Source: Astrothelium macrocarpum
Taxonomy: Eukaryota > Ascomycota > Dothideomycetes > Trypetheliales > Trypetheliaceae
Direction of reading: 5' to 3'
Assembly (NCBI GenBank): GCA_021030915.1
Contig: JAGEMR010000109.1
Coordinates: forward strand, 1-64,000
DNA: 64,000 nt
Shown in pieces: positions 1 through 10,917 of the stretch. The position numbers and the translations under genes were made by a program. Below the pieces are notes generated by a model. The model made no database searches. It worked only from the letters and a program-made list of their open reading frames with translations, and had not been told where the DNA came from. Position 1 is the stretch's first letter. Each line of letters begins with the position of its first letter.

Positions 1-1215
1 TGGGGATTTGTGTGTGCGGAACATTTTCGGCGAAATTATGAGCCGTTTTGAGCCACTATGCGCTATGGCGCTCCGTCGTACTATCACAAGTGGAGCGTAG
101 ATTTCTTGCCCCAAGCTGCCAACTGTGAGTGGATCCCACATTCATCACGAATGGGTCCGACAGTGAGTGAACCATGAAACAAGATGTAATGAATGGAGCA
201 TGACCCTGCACAAATTCCAACGATGGATGAAACTTAAATCTGAAGCCTGTCTTGAATCATTTCGTAATCATTCAATTAGAAGGTGCCGCACAATCTAAAT
301 ATTCACCGAATTGACATCAACTCATTGCACAAGGGTTGGAAGTCAACAAGCATGCCGGAGCAAATGACATCGGACATGAATATTTGAATCTAATACATAT
401 CGAGAAGTGGCCAATTTGTAGCACATTGGCGTGCACAATTTAATGCAATCAGGGAACGTCATCCTTGACCACTGGAATAATACGGGAGCTCGCGTATCGC
501 GCGCGCCAGGGAAAAACGCGTTCGACACTGAAAATTAGACCCCGTAGCTTCAAAGTTTAAGGTCTTGTAGGCATAGAATTCTACCCGAAATCTAGCTTGA
601 TGATCGACAATGTGGTAGATCTTGGAATGTCCAGTTGACAACTTGAGCAACCCCACGGTTCCGCTGATCAAGAGGCACCTTGGTGAGCTATAGCGTCTCA
701 CTTGTTGCCAATAAAATGTTTTTGACCTTCGAAGATTGCTTCGTATTTTCCTTTCTCTTCACCTGTCCGGTTTATCAAACAGAAAGAAGTCACTTACTGA
801 CCAAGCTCCATCTTTCGCTTATGGCTACAGAGCTACCTTGCAAGGTGGCGAACATGTCCCAATTGTGTTTCAGCCTTGAGGAGCGCGCCAAAAGCAATAA
901 TACTTCATCCAATCAAATGCGCTTTCACGCAGCCCGTTTGACTCTACCTACGTTAATCTTCAGCCTTGCGGCGTGCTCTTATTTAGATTGACACGGAACC
1001 ACTCCACGCCCGCCTTGAAAATGGAAACACGCCAGTCGACTTCGTTCGTCAGTCTTTGACATGACTGTGCAGTCGTCTCTCACAGCGGGATCTTTCTCAC
1101 AAAGAATTTGCGTTTGGGTCACCCATCAGCCGTTGCACTATCCTCTAGACTTCACTCTGTGGGTCGGCGCCTAAATAATCCGCCTAGTCGGTTTTCACAA
1201 GACCTTCTCGATACG
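1..1215. other. Upstream region without a recognisable gene
   Basis: No open frame here has recognisable domains or coding character; the frames that exist are short and lack support on either strand. The last 200 bases are the presumed promoter and 5' leader of the NLR gene. The frame of that gene is open upstream of 1216 but has no ATG, so 1216 is taken as the start. Confidence 0.6.
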
Positions 1216-3342
1216 ATGGCAAGATCTCCTAAGCCCACCTCTCGAATTGACTTTCGAATCGCCTTGGTATCGGTTCTGAAAATCGAATCCGATGCTGTGG
1301 AGGCAATATTTGAGGAAGTTTGGGAAGGGAAAGAGTCATACGGAAAGACTATGGGAGATAAAAATTCGTACACGACTGGAAGGATTGGAAACCACAATGT
1401 CGTCCTGGCTTTCCCATCGAGCATAGGCAAGAGTGCCTCGGCAAGTGCAGCTGCCGGCCTACGTTCGAGTTTTCCGACCATTGAGCTTTGCCTCCTTGTT
1501 GGCATTTGTGGAGGGTCCCCCCAGAATAATAGGGGCACCGAGATATTACTCGGCGATGTGGTCATCAGCACAGGAGTGGTCCAATTCGACTTTGGCCGGC
1601 AGTATCCGGACAAGGTGGAAAAGAAGGACACACCGGAAGATGCACTGGCCCGGCCCAACTCGGAAATCCGGTCTTTCCTACGGAAATTAGAAGGTAAACA
1701 CAGTTGTACACTACTAAAAGTAAACACATCTATATACACCGCGAATCTCTTGCGTGAGAGCTTTCATGCAGTAGAGTACCGTGGCTTAGAAGAAGATATA
1801 CTTTATCCACCCAGGTATCGGCATAAACATCGAAACGGATCGTGCACTATTTGTCTGAAATGCCAAAATGATGAGGACGAAACTTGCGGAGATGCACACC
1901 GACTAACATGTCACGAATTGGGCTGTGACCGCGCTGAACAAGTCAGACGTCACAGAAAGACAGAAAAAAGACGTGTCATATCAACAGAAGACAACACTGC
2001 GACTCATAAAATAGACATTCATTTTGGTCGTGTTGCGTCGGGAGACTTAGTCATGAAAGCAGGCACTCGCCGTGATCAGATCGTCAAAAAAGATAGGGTT
2101 ATCGCCTTTGAAATGGAAGGAGCTGGATTATGGGACAATTTCCCAACTATCATTATCAAAAGTGTTTGTGACTATGCAGATTGTCACAAGAATAAAAACT
2201 GGCAGGGTTATGCAGCAGTGACTGCAGCTGCTTGTACAAAAGCAGTCTTGGAGCAATACGTGAGCACAGACGGCGATCCTAACCCAAGTTCGTCATGTCA
2301 AAAGGCTTTCTGGAATGCCCCGATCTCAAGAAACTCCCACTTCGTTGGTCGGACGCGTCAGCTTGAGAGACTCGAAAAAGAGCTTCTCGTCAGCGGAGGC
2401 GCAGCAAAGGTTGCCATTGCAGGACTAGGAGGTGTAGGGAAGACGCAGATCGGATTAGAGCTAGCATATAGGCGCAGAGAACAAGACCCTGACTGCTCTG
2501 TTATATGGATATCGGCAACGTCCATGGAAACTGTCGAACAGACTTGTAAAGACGTCGTGCAACAACTAAAATTACCTGGATGGAGCGACGAGCACACTGA
2601 TAAGAAGCTGCTTCTCCAAAAATATTTGTCTCAAGATGATGTGGGGCACTGGCTTCTTGTCTTTGATAATGCTGATGACATGAATATGTGGATGAGCAAG
2701 GATCAAGATCAACGGAATCTACAAAGCTACTTACCAAGCAGCGGAAATGGGCATGTCTTGTTCACGACGCGGGATCGGAAGACGGCAGTCGTGCTGGCCG
2801 ATCCAAACATAATAACACTTGCTGAGATAGACGAAGACACCGGTATGGAGCTCTTACAAAGACGGTTGATCAACCAGAGTGTTCCCAATAACCATCAAGA
2901 TTCGCTCATGCTGCTCTCCGAACTTGCCTATTTGCCTTTGGCAATCGTTCAAGCGGCTGCCTACATTAATGCAAACGGAATTACAATCCGCCAGTACATC
3001 GCACTTCTTGCGGAACAGGAAGACAAAGTTGTGGCACTCCTCAGCGAAAATTTTGAGGAAGGCAGAAAGCCGGTCGCATTAACATGGCTGATTTCGTTTG
3101 AGCGGATACAAGCCCGTGATCCTCTTGCGGCAGAGTATCTATCTTTCATGGCCTGTGTGGACCCTAAAGCCGTACCTCTTTCGCTTTTACCGCTTGCGCC
3201 CTCTCAAAAACAATTTGCGGAAGCGATTGGGACGCTGGATGCGTATTCCTTTGTAACTAGAAGGGACGCTGACTCTGCGCTCGATCTTCACCGGCTGGTG
3301 CACATTGCAATACGTAATTGGTTGCATAACAACTCAACTTAA
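1216..3342 (+). CDS. NLR-type protein, phosphorylase and NB-ARC part, ending at an in-frame TAA
   Basis: This is a fungal NOD-like receptor, a class linked to non-self recognition and heterokaryon incompatibility. Residues about 14-345 form a PNP_UDP_1 nucleoside-phosphorylase-like domain, including the segment FEMEGAGLWD. An NB-ARC ATPase follows, with P-loop GLGGVGKT at 403-410, a Walker B strand LLVFDNAD at about 481-488, a TTRDRK sensor and an LPLA motif, then a winged-helix segment with LHRLVH. The first ATG is at 1216; earlier frame has only TTG. The frame ends at TAA 3340-3342 after 708 residues, but the same frame continues without shift into TPR repeats up to 4413. The normal family architecture is PNP-NB-ARC-TPR in one protein, so this is either a truncated receptor or an interrupted gene. 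A change of CAA to TAA would be enough. Confidence 0.85.
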   Translation: MARSPKPTSRIDFRIALVSVLKIESDAVEAIFEEVWEGKESYGKTMGDKNSYTTGRIGNHNVVLAFPSSIGKSASASAAAGLRSSFPTIELCLLVGICGGSPQNNRGTEILLGDVVISTGVVQFDFGRQYPDKVEKKDTPEDALARPNSEIRSFLRKLEGKHSCTLLKVNTSIYTANLLRESFHAVEYRGLEEDILYPPRYRHKHRNGSCTICLKCQNDEDETCGDAHRLTCHELGCDRAEQVRRHRKTEKRRVISTEDNTATHKIDIHFGRVASGDLVMKAGTRRDQIVKKDRVIAFEMEGAGLWDNFPTIIIKSVCDYADCHKNKNWQGYAAVTAAACTKAVLEQYVSTDGDPNPSSSCQKAFWNAPISRNSHFVGRTRQLERLEKELLVSGGAAKVAIAGLGGVGKTQIGLELAYRRREQDPDCSVIWISATSMETVEQTCKDVVQQLKLPGWSDEHTDKKLLLQKYLSQDDVGHWLLVFDNADDMNMWMSKDQDQRNLQSYLPSSGNGHVLFTTRDRKTAVVLADPNIITLAEIDEDTGMELLQRRLINQSVPNNHQDSLMLLSELAYLPLAIVQAAAYINANGITIRQYIALLAEQEDKVVALLSENFEEGRKPVALTWLISFERIQARDPLAAEYLSFMACVDPKAVPLSLLPLAPSQKQFAEAIGTLDAYSFVTRRDADSALDLHRLVHIAIRNWLHNNST

Positions 3343-4413
3343 TCATTCTTGACCACCAAAGCGATTGAAAGGCTACGTGAGACGCTTCCTTGGTATGCGG
3401 TCGACGATCTAAGTGCATGGAGATTGTATAGTGCTCATGCCCGATATGCTCTCCACTTTGACCCAGGAAGAGACAATATTGAGGAAAGAGTGGATTTGCT
3501 GAATCGGATGGCAGAGTACTTTGGTGTTGTCAGGAGACATAATGAAGCGGAGAAAATAATCAAGGAAGCAATTAATCTGGGCAAGCTGGTACGAGGGCGC
3601 GAGAGGTGGGAGACGCTACGAAGCACGAGAATTCTGGCTCAGACATACATCGATCAAAAACGGTTCCAAGAAGCGGAGCTACTATTGGCGCCAGCAACAA
3701 ACACGACGAATCGGGTGCTAGGAAAGGAGGCTGAGGAGACACTATTTAGTAAAGCCTTCTTATCTGAGATATATCACAGCCAAGGCCGGTTAGATGAAGC
3801 AGAACGCCTAGCCAAGCAAATAGTAGATACTGCGAAGCAGACACTCAGAGAGAACCGTTTGGTGATTAGTTATTTCACATCCTTTCTATCAGATGTTTAC
3901 TGTGCGCAGGGCCGACTGGGGGAGGCGGAAGAGCTAATCCAGCAGGTTGTGGAAGTGCATAAGCAAGAGTTAGGGAACAATCATCCAAGAACATTACAGT
4001 ACCTGACGGACCAAGCGCTTATTTATCGGAAACAGAATCGGTTCAAGGAAGCAATCGCCATAGGCGCCCGAGTCGTAGATATAAGCAAGGAAGTAATAGG
4101 AATAGACCATGCCGATACGCTACATACAATGTCTGATCTTGCACAGGCATTGTGGTGCGATGGTCGCCACGACGAGATTATCACTTTGATGGAAGAGTGT
4201 GCATGGAAATCGGAGCAATGGCTTGGGCCTGATCATCCAGAAACGATTAAATCATTCGACAAACTGGCTAAATGGCGCCTAGCAGGCTCACAGCCAGCAC
4301 CAAGCGGACCTCAGGCATCAGAAAGGGAGTCACCACAGCTTCTTAGGCCGAGCGAAGAAGCTAGCGCGACGATGCAAGCAGGGAGAAAACGTGCTCTCTC
4401 TGAGATTTCTTGA
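3343..4413 (+). pseudogene. TPR-repeat part of the same NLR, downstream of the in-frame stop
   Basis: This continues the reading frame of the preceding gene directly after TAA 3340-3342. It encodes about 350 residues with roughly six kinesin-light-chain-like tetratricopeptide repeats of about 42 residues, marked by recurring pairs such as GRLDEAE and GRLGEAE and by LGxxHPxT-type ends. In intact fungal NLRs these repeats are the C-terminal recognition domain. There is no ATG near the beginning; the first in-frame ATG is at 3508, inside the segment before the repeats. Independent translation is therefore unlikely unless a promoter or internal start exists. The repeats themselves contain no further stops or frameshifts, so the interruption looks recent, or the stop is read through or spliced. 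The frame ends at TGA 4411-4413. Confidence 0.7.
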
Positions 4414-6479
4414 ACAGTGTTTCCGCTTCGTCTGCGTGTAGCGTGGAAGAGGCGCCGTATGCCTGGTCTTGATGAAGAAAGATGGCGATTGCCTGCTTCC
4501 CTTCATGACATGGATCCGAGGCCTGAGTGCTTGACACTTGACATGGAGCAAATGATGCAACAAGTACCCGTTTCAGTCCACTTCAGAGGTAGATACGACC
4601 AGAAAGAGAGGCCGAGGGCTTGCGCTGGCGTCTCTGCTTCTTGTTCTCTTCCTTTGCCTAGTTTCTCTGTCTGAGCGTGGTCTGGACTGTTTGCGCTGTG
4701 GTCATTGTAAACGGATGCTCATACTATCGACCAATAATGATAGCTGGGTTGCAATAAGAAATGTCACATACTGACTCGCTGAACACACATTGGGAAGATC
4801 TTCCATATTATTTTGGATCATTGAAAAAGAAATCCCACTCGTTGAATAACGCTCACAGGACTAGTGCGATTTATTATTTTCGAGGGCCGCCCTACCGAGT
4901 GTTGAGTGAATTGTTTCTTTTGCTGCCTGTGGCATCTCTAATCGCATTGATTGCTAGCGCATAAGCGTTGAGGGGAAAGCTTTAATCGATGTGTCAATTA
5001 TTTGGGATATACCAATCCAGTGATTGCTAATTTATTCAGTTTGAATTTCAGTCAAATCTTTGGCTTCGAACGTAGACCAAGTAGTCAATCCCTAAATCCT
5101 GTATCAGCACTTGATTAAACACCATGCTCCACAGCTTGAGACTGATCAAGATGCGTGTATTTAGATCTGGTCGTTGTGAACGTAGCAGGTTCGAAGCTCA
5201 AGTCACTACTTGAGTACAGAGGCGTTTACTAATCAGCGTAGAGGCTGGTTCCGCCCCGCTCCGCTCCGCGACCACGGTACAGGCTAAAATTAGAAACCAG
5301 CTCGCCGCACAACTATTGACCCGTCTTACCATTTGTAATTGCTGTTTATGGGCTAGCAGAACGGTGCAGGATTTGAAATATCTCTGAACAACCACAGGAC
5401 TATTGTAAACGTTGTGCTGTGGAAGGTTAATTGTAGGACCGTCAAAGCTACACAGAGATTTTTGCTCATTATGTGCCGAGTAGATGGCGTACCATCATCA
5501 ATCGTTTCATATTCTAGGCGGTCTCGAACACCGCAATGTCAGCTCTGTGACAAGTACAATATTAAACCTTTTTGTGTCATTAAACCTTGTACTACCTAGC
5601 ATGTAAAACCACATGTTCTCCACATCGTTCAAGTGCGAGAAATCGAGCAGACATGACGTTTTTGCTGGACCTTTTGCCGCCGTAATAATAAAACATACAG
5701 AAGTATGGTCTGAAGAAAGAAGAAAAAAAAGGAAGTCGTTTCTAGATAATACATGATCTGATACAGCCATGACGCAATGCGGGCGTAAAGATGAACGAGA
5801 GAACAAATGCCATTAAGTAGGAATCGGTGAAAGAGATAAATGCACATAAGCGAATAGATAGATGCTATAGGTCGGACAATAGGGGATAGGATATACGTAT
5901 TGATCGAGGATGTTTGGAAGCTTTCAGGTGTAAGGGGTCGGTGGCGAGACATAGGAAAATAGACAGCGTGGGCGTTCGTGTGCGCAAAGCGTATGCGTAG
6001 TGAAGAGAAATGTCATGAGCAACCGAGATGCAATATCGCAGAGATACTCCAAGTGCAAGAAGGAGCCGGGTGGTATGCAAAACGAAATAGCTCGCTCAAA
6101 AGCAAACATCCGGCACCTTGCCCTTCCCCGACAAGGAGCTGCAACGAAATGATGAATAAGAAAAGTTTTTGTCAGAATACCGCCGGAATCCCGTTTCTAA
6201 GAACGTGTCGTGATCAGAAGGTCAAAGAGACATTTGGAAAATGGTGCGCTTTCTTCAATAGTCATCAATGGCGTTATACGTGGCATGAAACTTCTTCTTC
6301 CCCACAGTCCTCAGTCCAATTATTCCAGGCTGTCTTTGATTTTGTTTTGTTGTTGACAGCATGCGCAATTTCTTTGCTCCTCTGCATTTTAGACTCCTTG
6401 TTTCTCTTCGAATTTTTCATTAGGACTTCCTAGTTTCGTCTCTATCAGTATTTTCTTTCTTTCTTTTTTTTTTTTTTTT
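4414..6479. other. Gene-free interval between the NLR and the AT-hook gene
   Basis: About 2 kb with only short frames and no recognisable domain. A GGTTCGA motif at 5190-5196 resembles a tRNA T-loop, but no cloverleaf can be drawn around it. A purine-rich stretch lies at about 5713-5735. A T-run at about 6461-6481 runs into the stop codon of the minus-strand gene. I see no transposon ends or repeats. Confidence 0.5.
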
Positions 6480-6481
6480 TT
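6453..6481 (-). repeat. A-tract starting in the stop codon of the AT-hook gene
   Basis: On the plus strand this is a T-rich run, about 20 T in a row after a TTTC-rich lead. Read in the gene's sense, an uninterrupted A-tract begins with the TAA stop itself. It may be a slippage-prone homopolymer in the 3' UTR. Confidence 0.8.
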
Positions 6482-7649
6482 AGTCTTTTGGGGGTTCTGG
6501 TATTGTGGTAGCAGTCGTGGTCATCGTATCCATTTTCGGCTCCGTCTCTTCTCTGCTTGGTGTGGATGTGGTCGGAGGCACGCCAGATCCTTCCACAGTT
6601 GCACCACTGACCATGACTTCTCGAGTTTCTGAGATGGTTATGGGAATTCGTGATGGCGTTTCGAGCGGCTCGTCTGGTCTATGTCCTTGTTCCCCCACGG
6701 GTCCCGCTATACCTTCCTGCAGGTACACACTCTGTATTGGCCTACTTGATGACGATTCTAAATGGGACTCTGATCCTGGACCCGTGGGAGCTGTTGGAGC
6801 TGTGGGTGCTGTGGGAGTTGACAGTATTCTTTCTCCAGGTGGTGCAGTCGAGGGCGTAATGGGCGGTGAGCCTGCAAAAGCCTGTGCTCCCTCTGTTGTC
6901 ATTGACTGCCTCGGTGAAGGTTGGTCTGTCTTGCCCGGACGCGGTCGTTTAGGCGGTGGATAAACCTCCCCTCGAGCAGCAGCTTCTTCCGCCTTCCTTG
7001 CCATCTCAGCATTAGTTGGTCGACCTCGCTTCTTTCTCGCCGGCTCCTCAAAATTAGGCGAAAAGTTTGGCATGGCACCTGGCGGTCTCGGTTGAAGCGT
7101 TCGCCCTCCCATACTCATGATTGGACCTTCTATCGATGGCGGTGGCAGCCGCCGAATACTCATTGGCTCTACTGGTGGCGCAAAAGGAGTGTACCTTGGA
7201 TAAATAGGGTGTCCCGAGTAGACGGCTGTTAGGTCCGAGTAGGCAAGCTGACATGATTTTAATGACCGACCTTGGATTCTGTATTAGCATACCATTTATG
7301 TTTCGTCACCACAGACCAGGCAAGAGCATTGGAAGCTTGGCCAGAGCATGTACTTGCAGTGTTAAGAAAGGCGTATTTGGAAATGGATCCTTACCGAAAG
7401 GTAAAGCTGTGTCTTCCCACCGAGGCTGGACGCGTAAATCTTGAAGCATTCTGAACAAATCATTGGAGTTCACCGGAGCAGCTTTGAGTATTTCAGCCAG
7501 TAGCGCGACCTAAACGAACATGTATAGTATTAGTCACGTCTCGCATAACCAGGTACCAATCCTAAGTATCTGCACTACGGAATACGCGGTAGTACGTGGA
7601 AATTCACCTTTTCATGCTCAGCCCACGGTCGATCCGGCGGAGCGTCCAT
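6480..7649 (-). CDS. AT-hook-like fungal protein, function unknown
   Basis: Three exons: 7649-7608, 7509-7395 and 7270-6480, giving about 315 residues. Exon 1 encodes only 14 residues beginning MDAPPDRPW. The N-terminal half (to about residue 88) looks folded and resembles a conserved fungal segment: an ILKAAPVNSNDLFRML helix, a PRWEDTALPFGRSL turn and a SCQLAY helix. The rest is low-complexity and rich in Pro, Thr and Ser. An AT-hook-type RGRP core lies at about 134-137 within a basic KKRGRPTN stretch, and a second basic patch KRPRPGK follows. A nuclear, DNA-associated role is an inference. All junctions are consensus-like and restore one frame. The stop codon merges with a long A-tract (coding sense). 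The N-terminal segment is familiar from uncharacterised filamentous-fungal proteins, but I cannot name a family. Confidence 0.75.
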
Positions 7650-9605
7650 TATTCCCCAAAGTACCACGACCAGCCTTCGTCGGTTGAAGTGCAAGGACGA
7701 CCCATGCGAGGTCACTCGGTACGTAGCGGCTGCATTCGAGCTCTGTCCCACGGCAAAAGGAAAATTGTGCGCGGCAGGCACGGGAAAGATTACGAAAGAA
7801 AACGCTTCACCAGGCGGTGGACATTAATAAGGCGTGTTAATGAGAAAATTAGAAGCGAATCGGGGCGGGGGGGGGGGGGGGTGTGGAATTTGCGTGGGTG
7901 ACAAGGGCGATGGGAGTCAGGACGGGGAAACAAGGTAACTGCGAGAGGCCCAAAGTACAAAAAAGTAACGAACGGCACCGGGCAAGGCGAGGCTGAGATG
8001 GAGGAGCAGGCCGGGGGAAAGGGGAGGGCGTGGGAGAAAGTCTTTGAAGGTCAGAGGAAGGGAAGGATGGCAGAGAGCGAAATTAACGACTGCAGTCTAC
8101 TGCAATGTTGTGCAGCTGCAGGCCTAGTGCAATGCGCACCAAAACACAAGAGCGTCCGTACCCAAGTACCGTCTGTCGCAGCGGCCTTGGGGGTTTCGGA
8201 GGCGTTCGTCCTGCCCGCGTCGTGACCCTCGTCTCGTGGCAAGGCCACTGCTCGCGGATCGTGCTGGGCACAGAGTCAGTTCTGCTACAAAGGAATGACC
8301 CTGCATACCAGCACCCCGCCCCATTTGGTCAGCCGCATCCAGAGGGCCCATCAGCACCAATGACCGCGCCGCGACGCAGCGCGCCCAGCATTGGCTCGTA
8401 ATCGCCGCCGGCCGGGGAGCTCCCTGCCCGTGGCTGGAGCGCGGCCGTCGTCATTGATGCTCTCTCCCGCCCCTCAACCGCGCTTCTCTCTGTCAGCAGC
8501 GAGCTGCCCTCACTGCCCCCGGGACGAGGGGCGCTGGAGGCGGACGCGAGCCAGGCCCAGCAGGCCTCATCCCGGCCGATATCGAAGAGTCGGTCCGTGT
8601 GCCGTCCATGCTGGGCCCGGAATCCGGAAAAGCAGCGCAGGCAGTGGCTTGGACGGGCGCTGCACACAATGGATATGAAGCAAACATTAGCCCAACGGCG
8701 AAACGCCATTCCAAGCAATTTTTTTTTTTTCTTTTTTTCCTTTTCCTCTTCTTGCTCTCTTGCTCTTCCCGCATCGTCATCAGCGCGTGCGTCTTGAAAC
8801 GTCGAGGCTTCGGCGCAAGCTGAGGCACATACGCGCCTGTTGATCGCGCCTTGGTTCTTCCGGGCGCGTACTTTGGGTTTACTCGAGCTTTTATAGACCT
8901 CTTGGACATACTCGGACAGCGCATCAGGCATATCCTTAGACGCCGTTTGCTGCACGGCCACGTCAAACGTAGTGCGCCCTCTAGACACTGCTACTGCTAT
9001 TGATTGAACAAGCGACCATTCCAACTCGATGGTTACAATAGGTTCTCTCCACGCGAGGCTCAGGTTGTTTACAAAACCAGTGTGCAATGTGTTCAGCATA
9101 ATGTGGTGTTAGTCATGCGGCTAGGATTGTTTGCGGCCAATGGCATCCGCTCAAAGCTGCAGTGTTTCAAACTACCTGTTTATTATGCTCATATCAGAGA
9201 TGGGTGTGGTCTGATCCATGTCAGACACGTTATTCTATCGATGATCATTTTGCGACGATCGTTTTTGGAGGAGCAAGTGTGAGAATGCAGAGGGATTCCT
9301 TGGTGAATCAGCCAAAGCCATTGCAGCTAGACAAAGGCCACAGACCTAGCGCAAACCATCGTGTGCGCGAGTCTGCTCTATAGGACAGTGATATACATTT
9401 GCTTGAAGTGCAAAAAGGCACGGCCCATGCGCAGATCCTCCGAGCTGAAGATGCTCTCGGCTGAGGCCACGCGATGTTTGCAGAAACGTGCTGCAGCTTG
9501 CCTCAGCACCTTACTACCGAAGTCACGCCCATTGGCCCGGATGACTTCTTATGCAGACTAATCCATTACTTCTGTAACGAGACCAACGATTCGCTGCCGC
9601 CAGTC
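7650..9605. other. Interval with G15 tract, polypyrimidine run and GC-rich patch, no firm gene
   Basis: This holds the promoter side of the AT-hook gene and the 3' side of HEM13. It contains a 15-base G homopolymer at about 7867-7881, a T/C-rich run at about 8718-8770 and a GC-rich patch at about 8200-8680. A minus-strand frame of 256 codons starts at an ATG at 9099, but its second half is translated from the polypyrimidine run (a lysine string) and GC-rich DNA. I do not accept it as a gene. Confidence 0.5.
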
Positions 9606-10917
9606 TCACACCCATTCGACCGGCTTCTTAAGCACATTCACCAATCTCTCTTCTCTGCTGCCCTTTTCTGGCTCCTGCATGTATTCCCAACGCGCCGTCA
9701 AAGGCAGACTCATCAGAATACTTTCTACCCTTGCCCCTGGCGTATTTAATCCGAAACTCGTGCCCCGATCATGGACTAGGTTAAACTCGACATACCGCCC
9801 TCTTCTCAGCTGTTGCCAGAGCTTCTCCTTCGCCGTGAAGGCCATGTCCTTTCTCCGCGCGACAATGGGCAAGTACGAGGGCAGAAAGGCTTCAAGGCAG
9901 TCTTGTACAAACGAAAAGAGCTGTTCTTGGTCCTTTTCGGTCTCGTCAAGATCGTCGAAGAAAATGCCACCCACACCTCGGGATTCGCCGCGGTGCTTGA
10001 CGTGAAAATAGTCGTCGCACCATTTCTTGAACCGCGGATAGTACTTTCGATCGTGGGCATCGCAGGCAGCTTTTATCGTCTTGTGGAAGTGGATAGCATC
10101 CTCGTCGTAGAGGTAAGATGGTGTAAGATCCGTGCCGCCACCATACCACCATGCATTGCTAGTGCCGTCGGCATTCGCCGTCTCAAAGTAGCGATAATTG
10201 AGATGTACTGTCGGTATGTTGGGGTTGTGTGGATGGAGAACCAAACTTAATCCTGCGGCGAAGAATTCAAGACTTTCAACATCCGGATCAAGGGCTTTGT
10301 GATTTACACGCATTTTGGCGATTGCTGATCTTGGAAGTGTGCCATATACAACTGACGTATTGACGCCTGCCTTTTCAAAGACGTTGCCGTCTTGGAGAAC
10401 ACAGCTTATGCCTCCACCACCATCAGGTCGGTTCCATTTGTCAATGCGAAAACGCTTGCCATCCAAGTTTTCCAGCTCTTGCACGATGTGTTCTTGTTGT
10501 GATTTGATAAATGACTCCATGCGCAGGCGCATGGGGGAGGCAGACGTAACGCCCGATTCGCGTTTTGCAAGGCTATCTCGTTCGGCAATGGACGGACTTT
10601 CGAGCCGTTCAACTTCACCTGTCAACTTCTAGAAGTTAGAATTTCTTCCCATCCGTTTGAAGACGGTGTTTCCATATGTCACTTACCATATCATAAATCA
10701 AGGCGCTGCAAAGAATGACTCCAAACACAAGTCGTGTTTTGGGCGCAAAAGCTTTGAATCGCGGTCTACGAGGACTTTGACCTGGTCGGCCTTGTGGACT
10801 ATTACTCGACGCATTGCGAGATAACCGGGGCTTGTGAAATGCTCTGAATTGATGTACAGATGGTTGCTTGAATGCTGGAAGACCTGCCCAACGCAGGCAC
10901 AATCGCGGGGCCGCCAT
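9606..10917 (-). CDS. HEM13: Oxygen-dependent coproporphyrinogen III oxidase
   Basis: The enzyme converts coproporphyrinogen III to protoporphyrinogen IX in haem synthesis, using O2. Exons are 10917-10687 and 10628-9606, separated by a 58-nt intron with GTAAGT donor; the product is 417 residues. Family signatures are clear: LSLVLHPHNPNIPTVHLNYR, WWYGGGTDLTPSYLYDED, the GGIFFDDLD loop and GRYVEFNLVHDRGTSFGL near the C-terminus. The first about 75 residues are an extension: an Arg/Ser/Pro-rich, acid-free start followed by a hydrophobic stretch (LVFGVILCSALIY). This looks like a bipartite presequence for the mitochondrial intermembrane space, unlike the cytosolic S. cerevisiae enzyme. The exon boundary falls right after that hydrophobic stretch. 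Confidence 0.95.

Noticed and set aside
5150..5230. GGTTCGA motif suggesting a tRNA T-loop
   Set aside because: No A-box, anticodon arm or acceptor stem pairing can be drawn around it.
8329..9099. Minus-strand frame of 256 codons with an ATG
   Set aside because: Its middle is a lysine string read from a polypyrimidine run and its end is GC-rich sequence open in several frames; no domain seen. The first about 80 codons could be real, but support is too weak.
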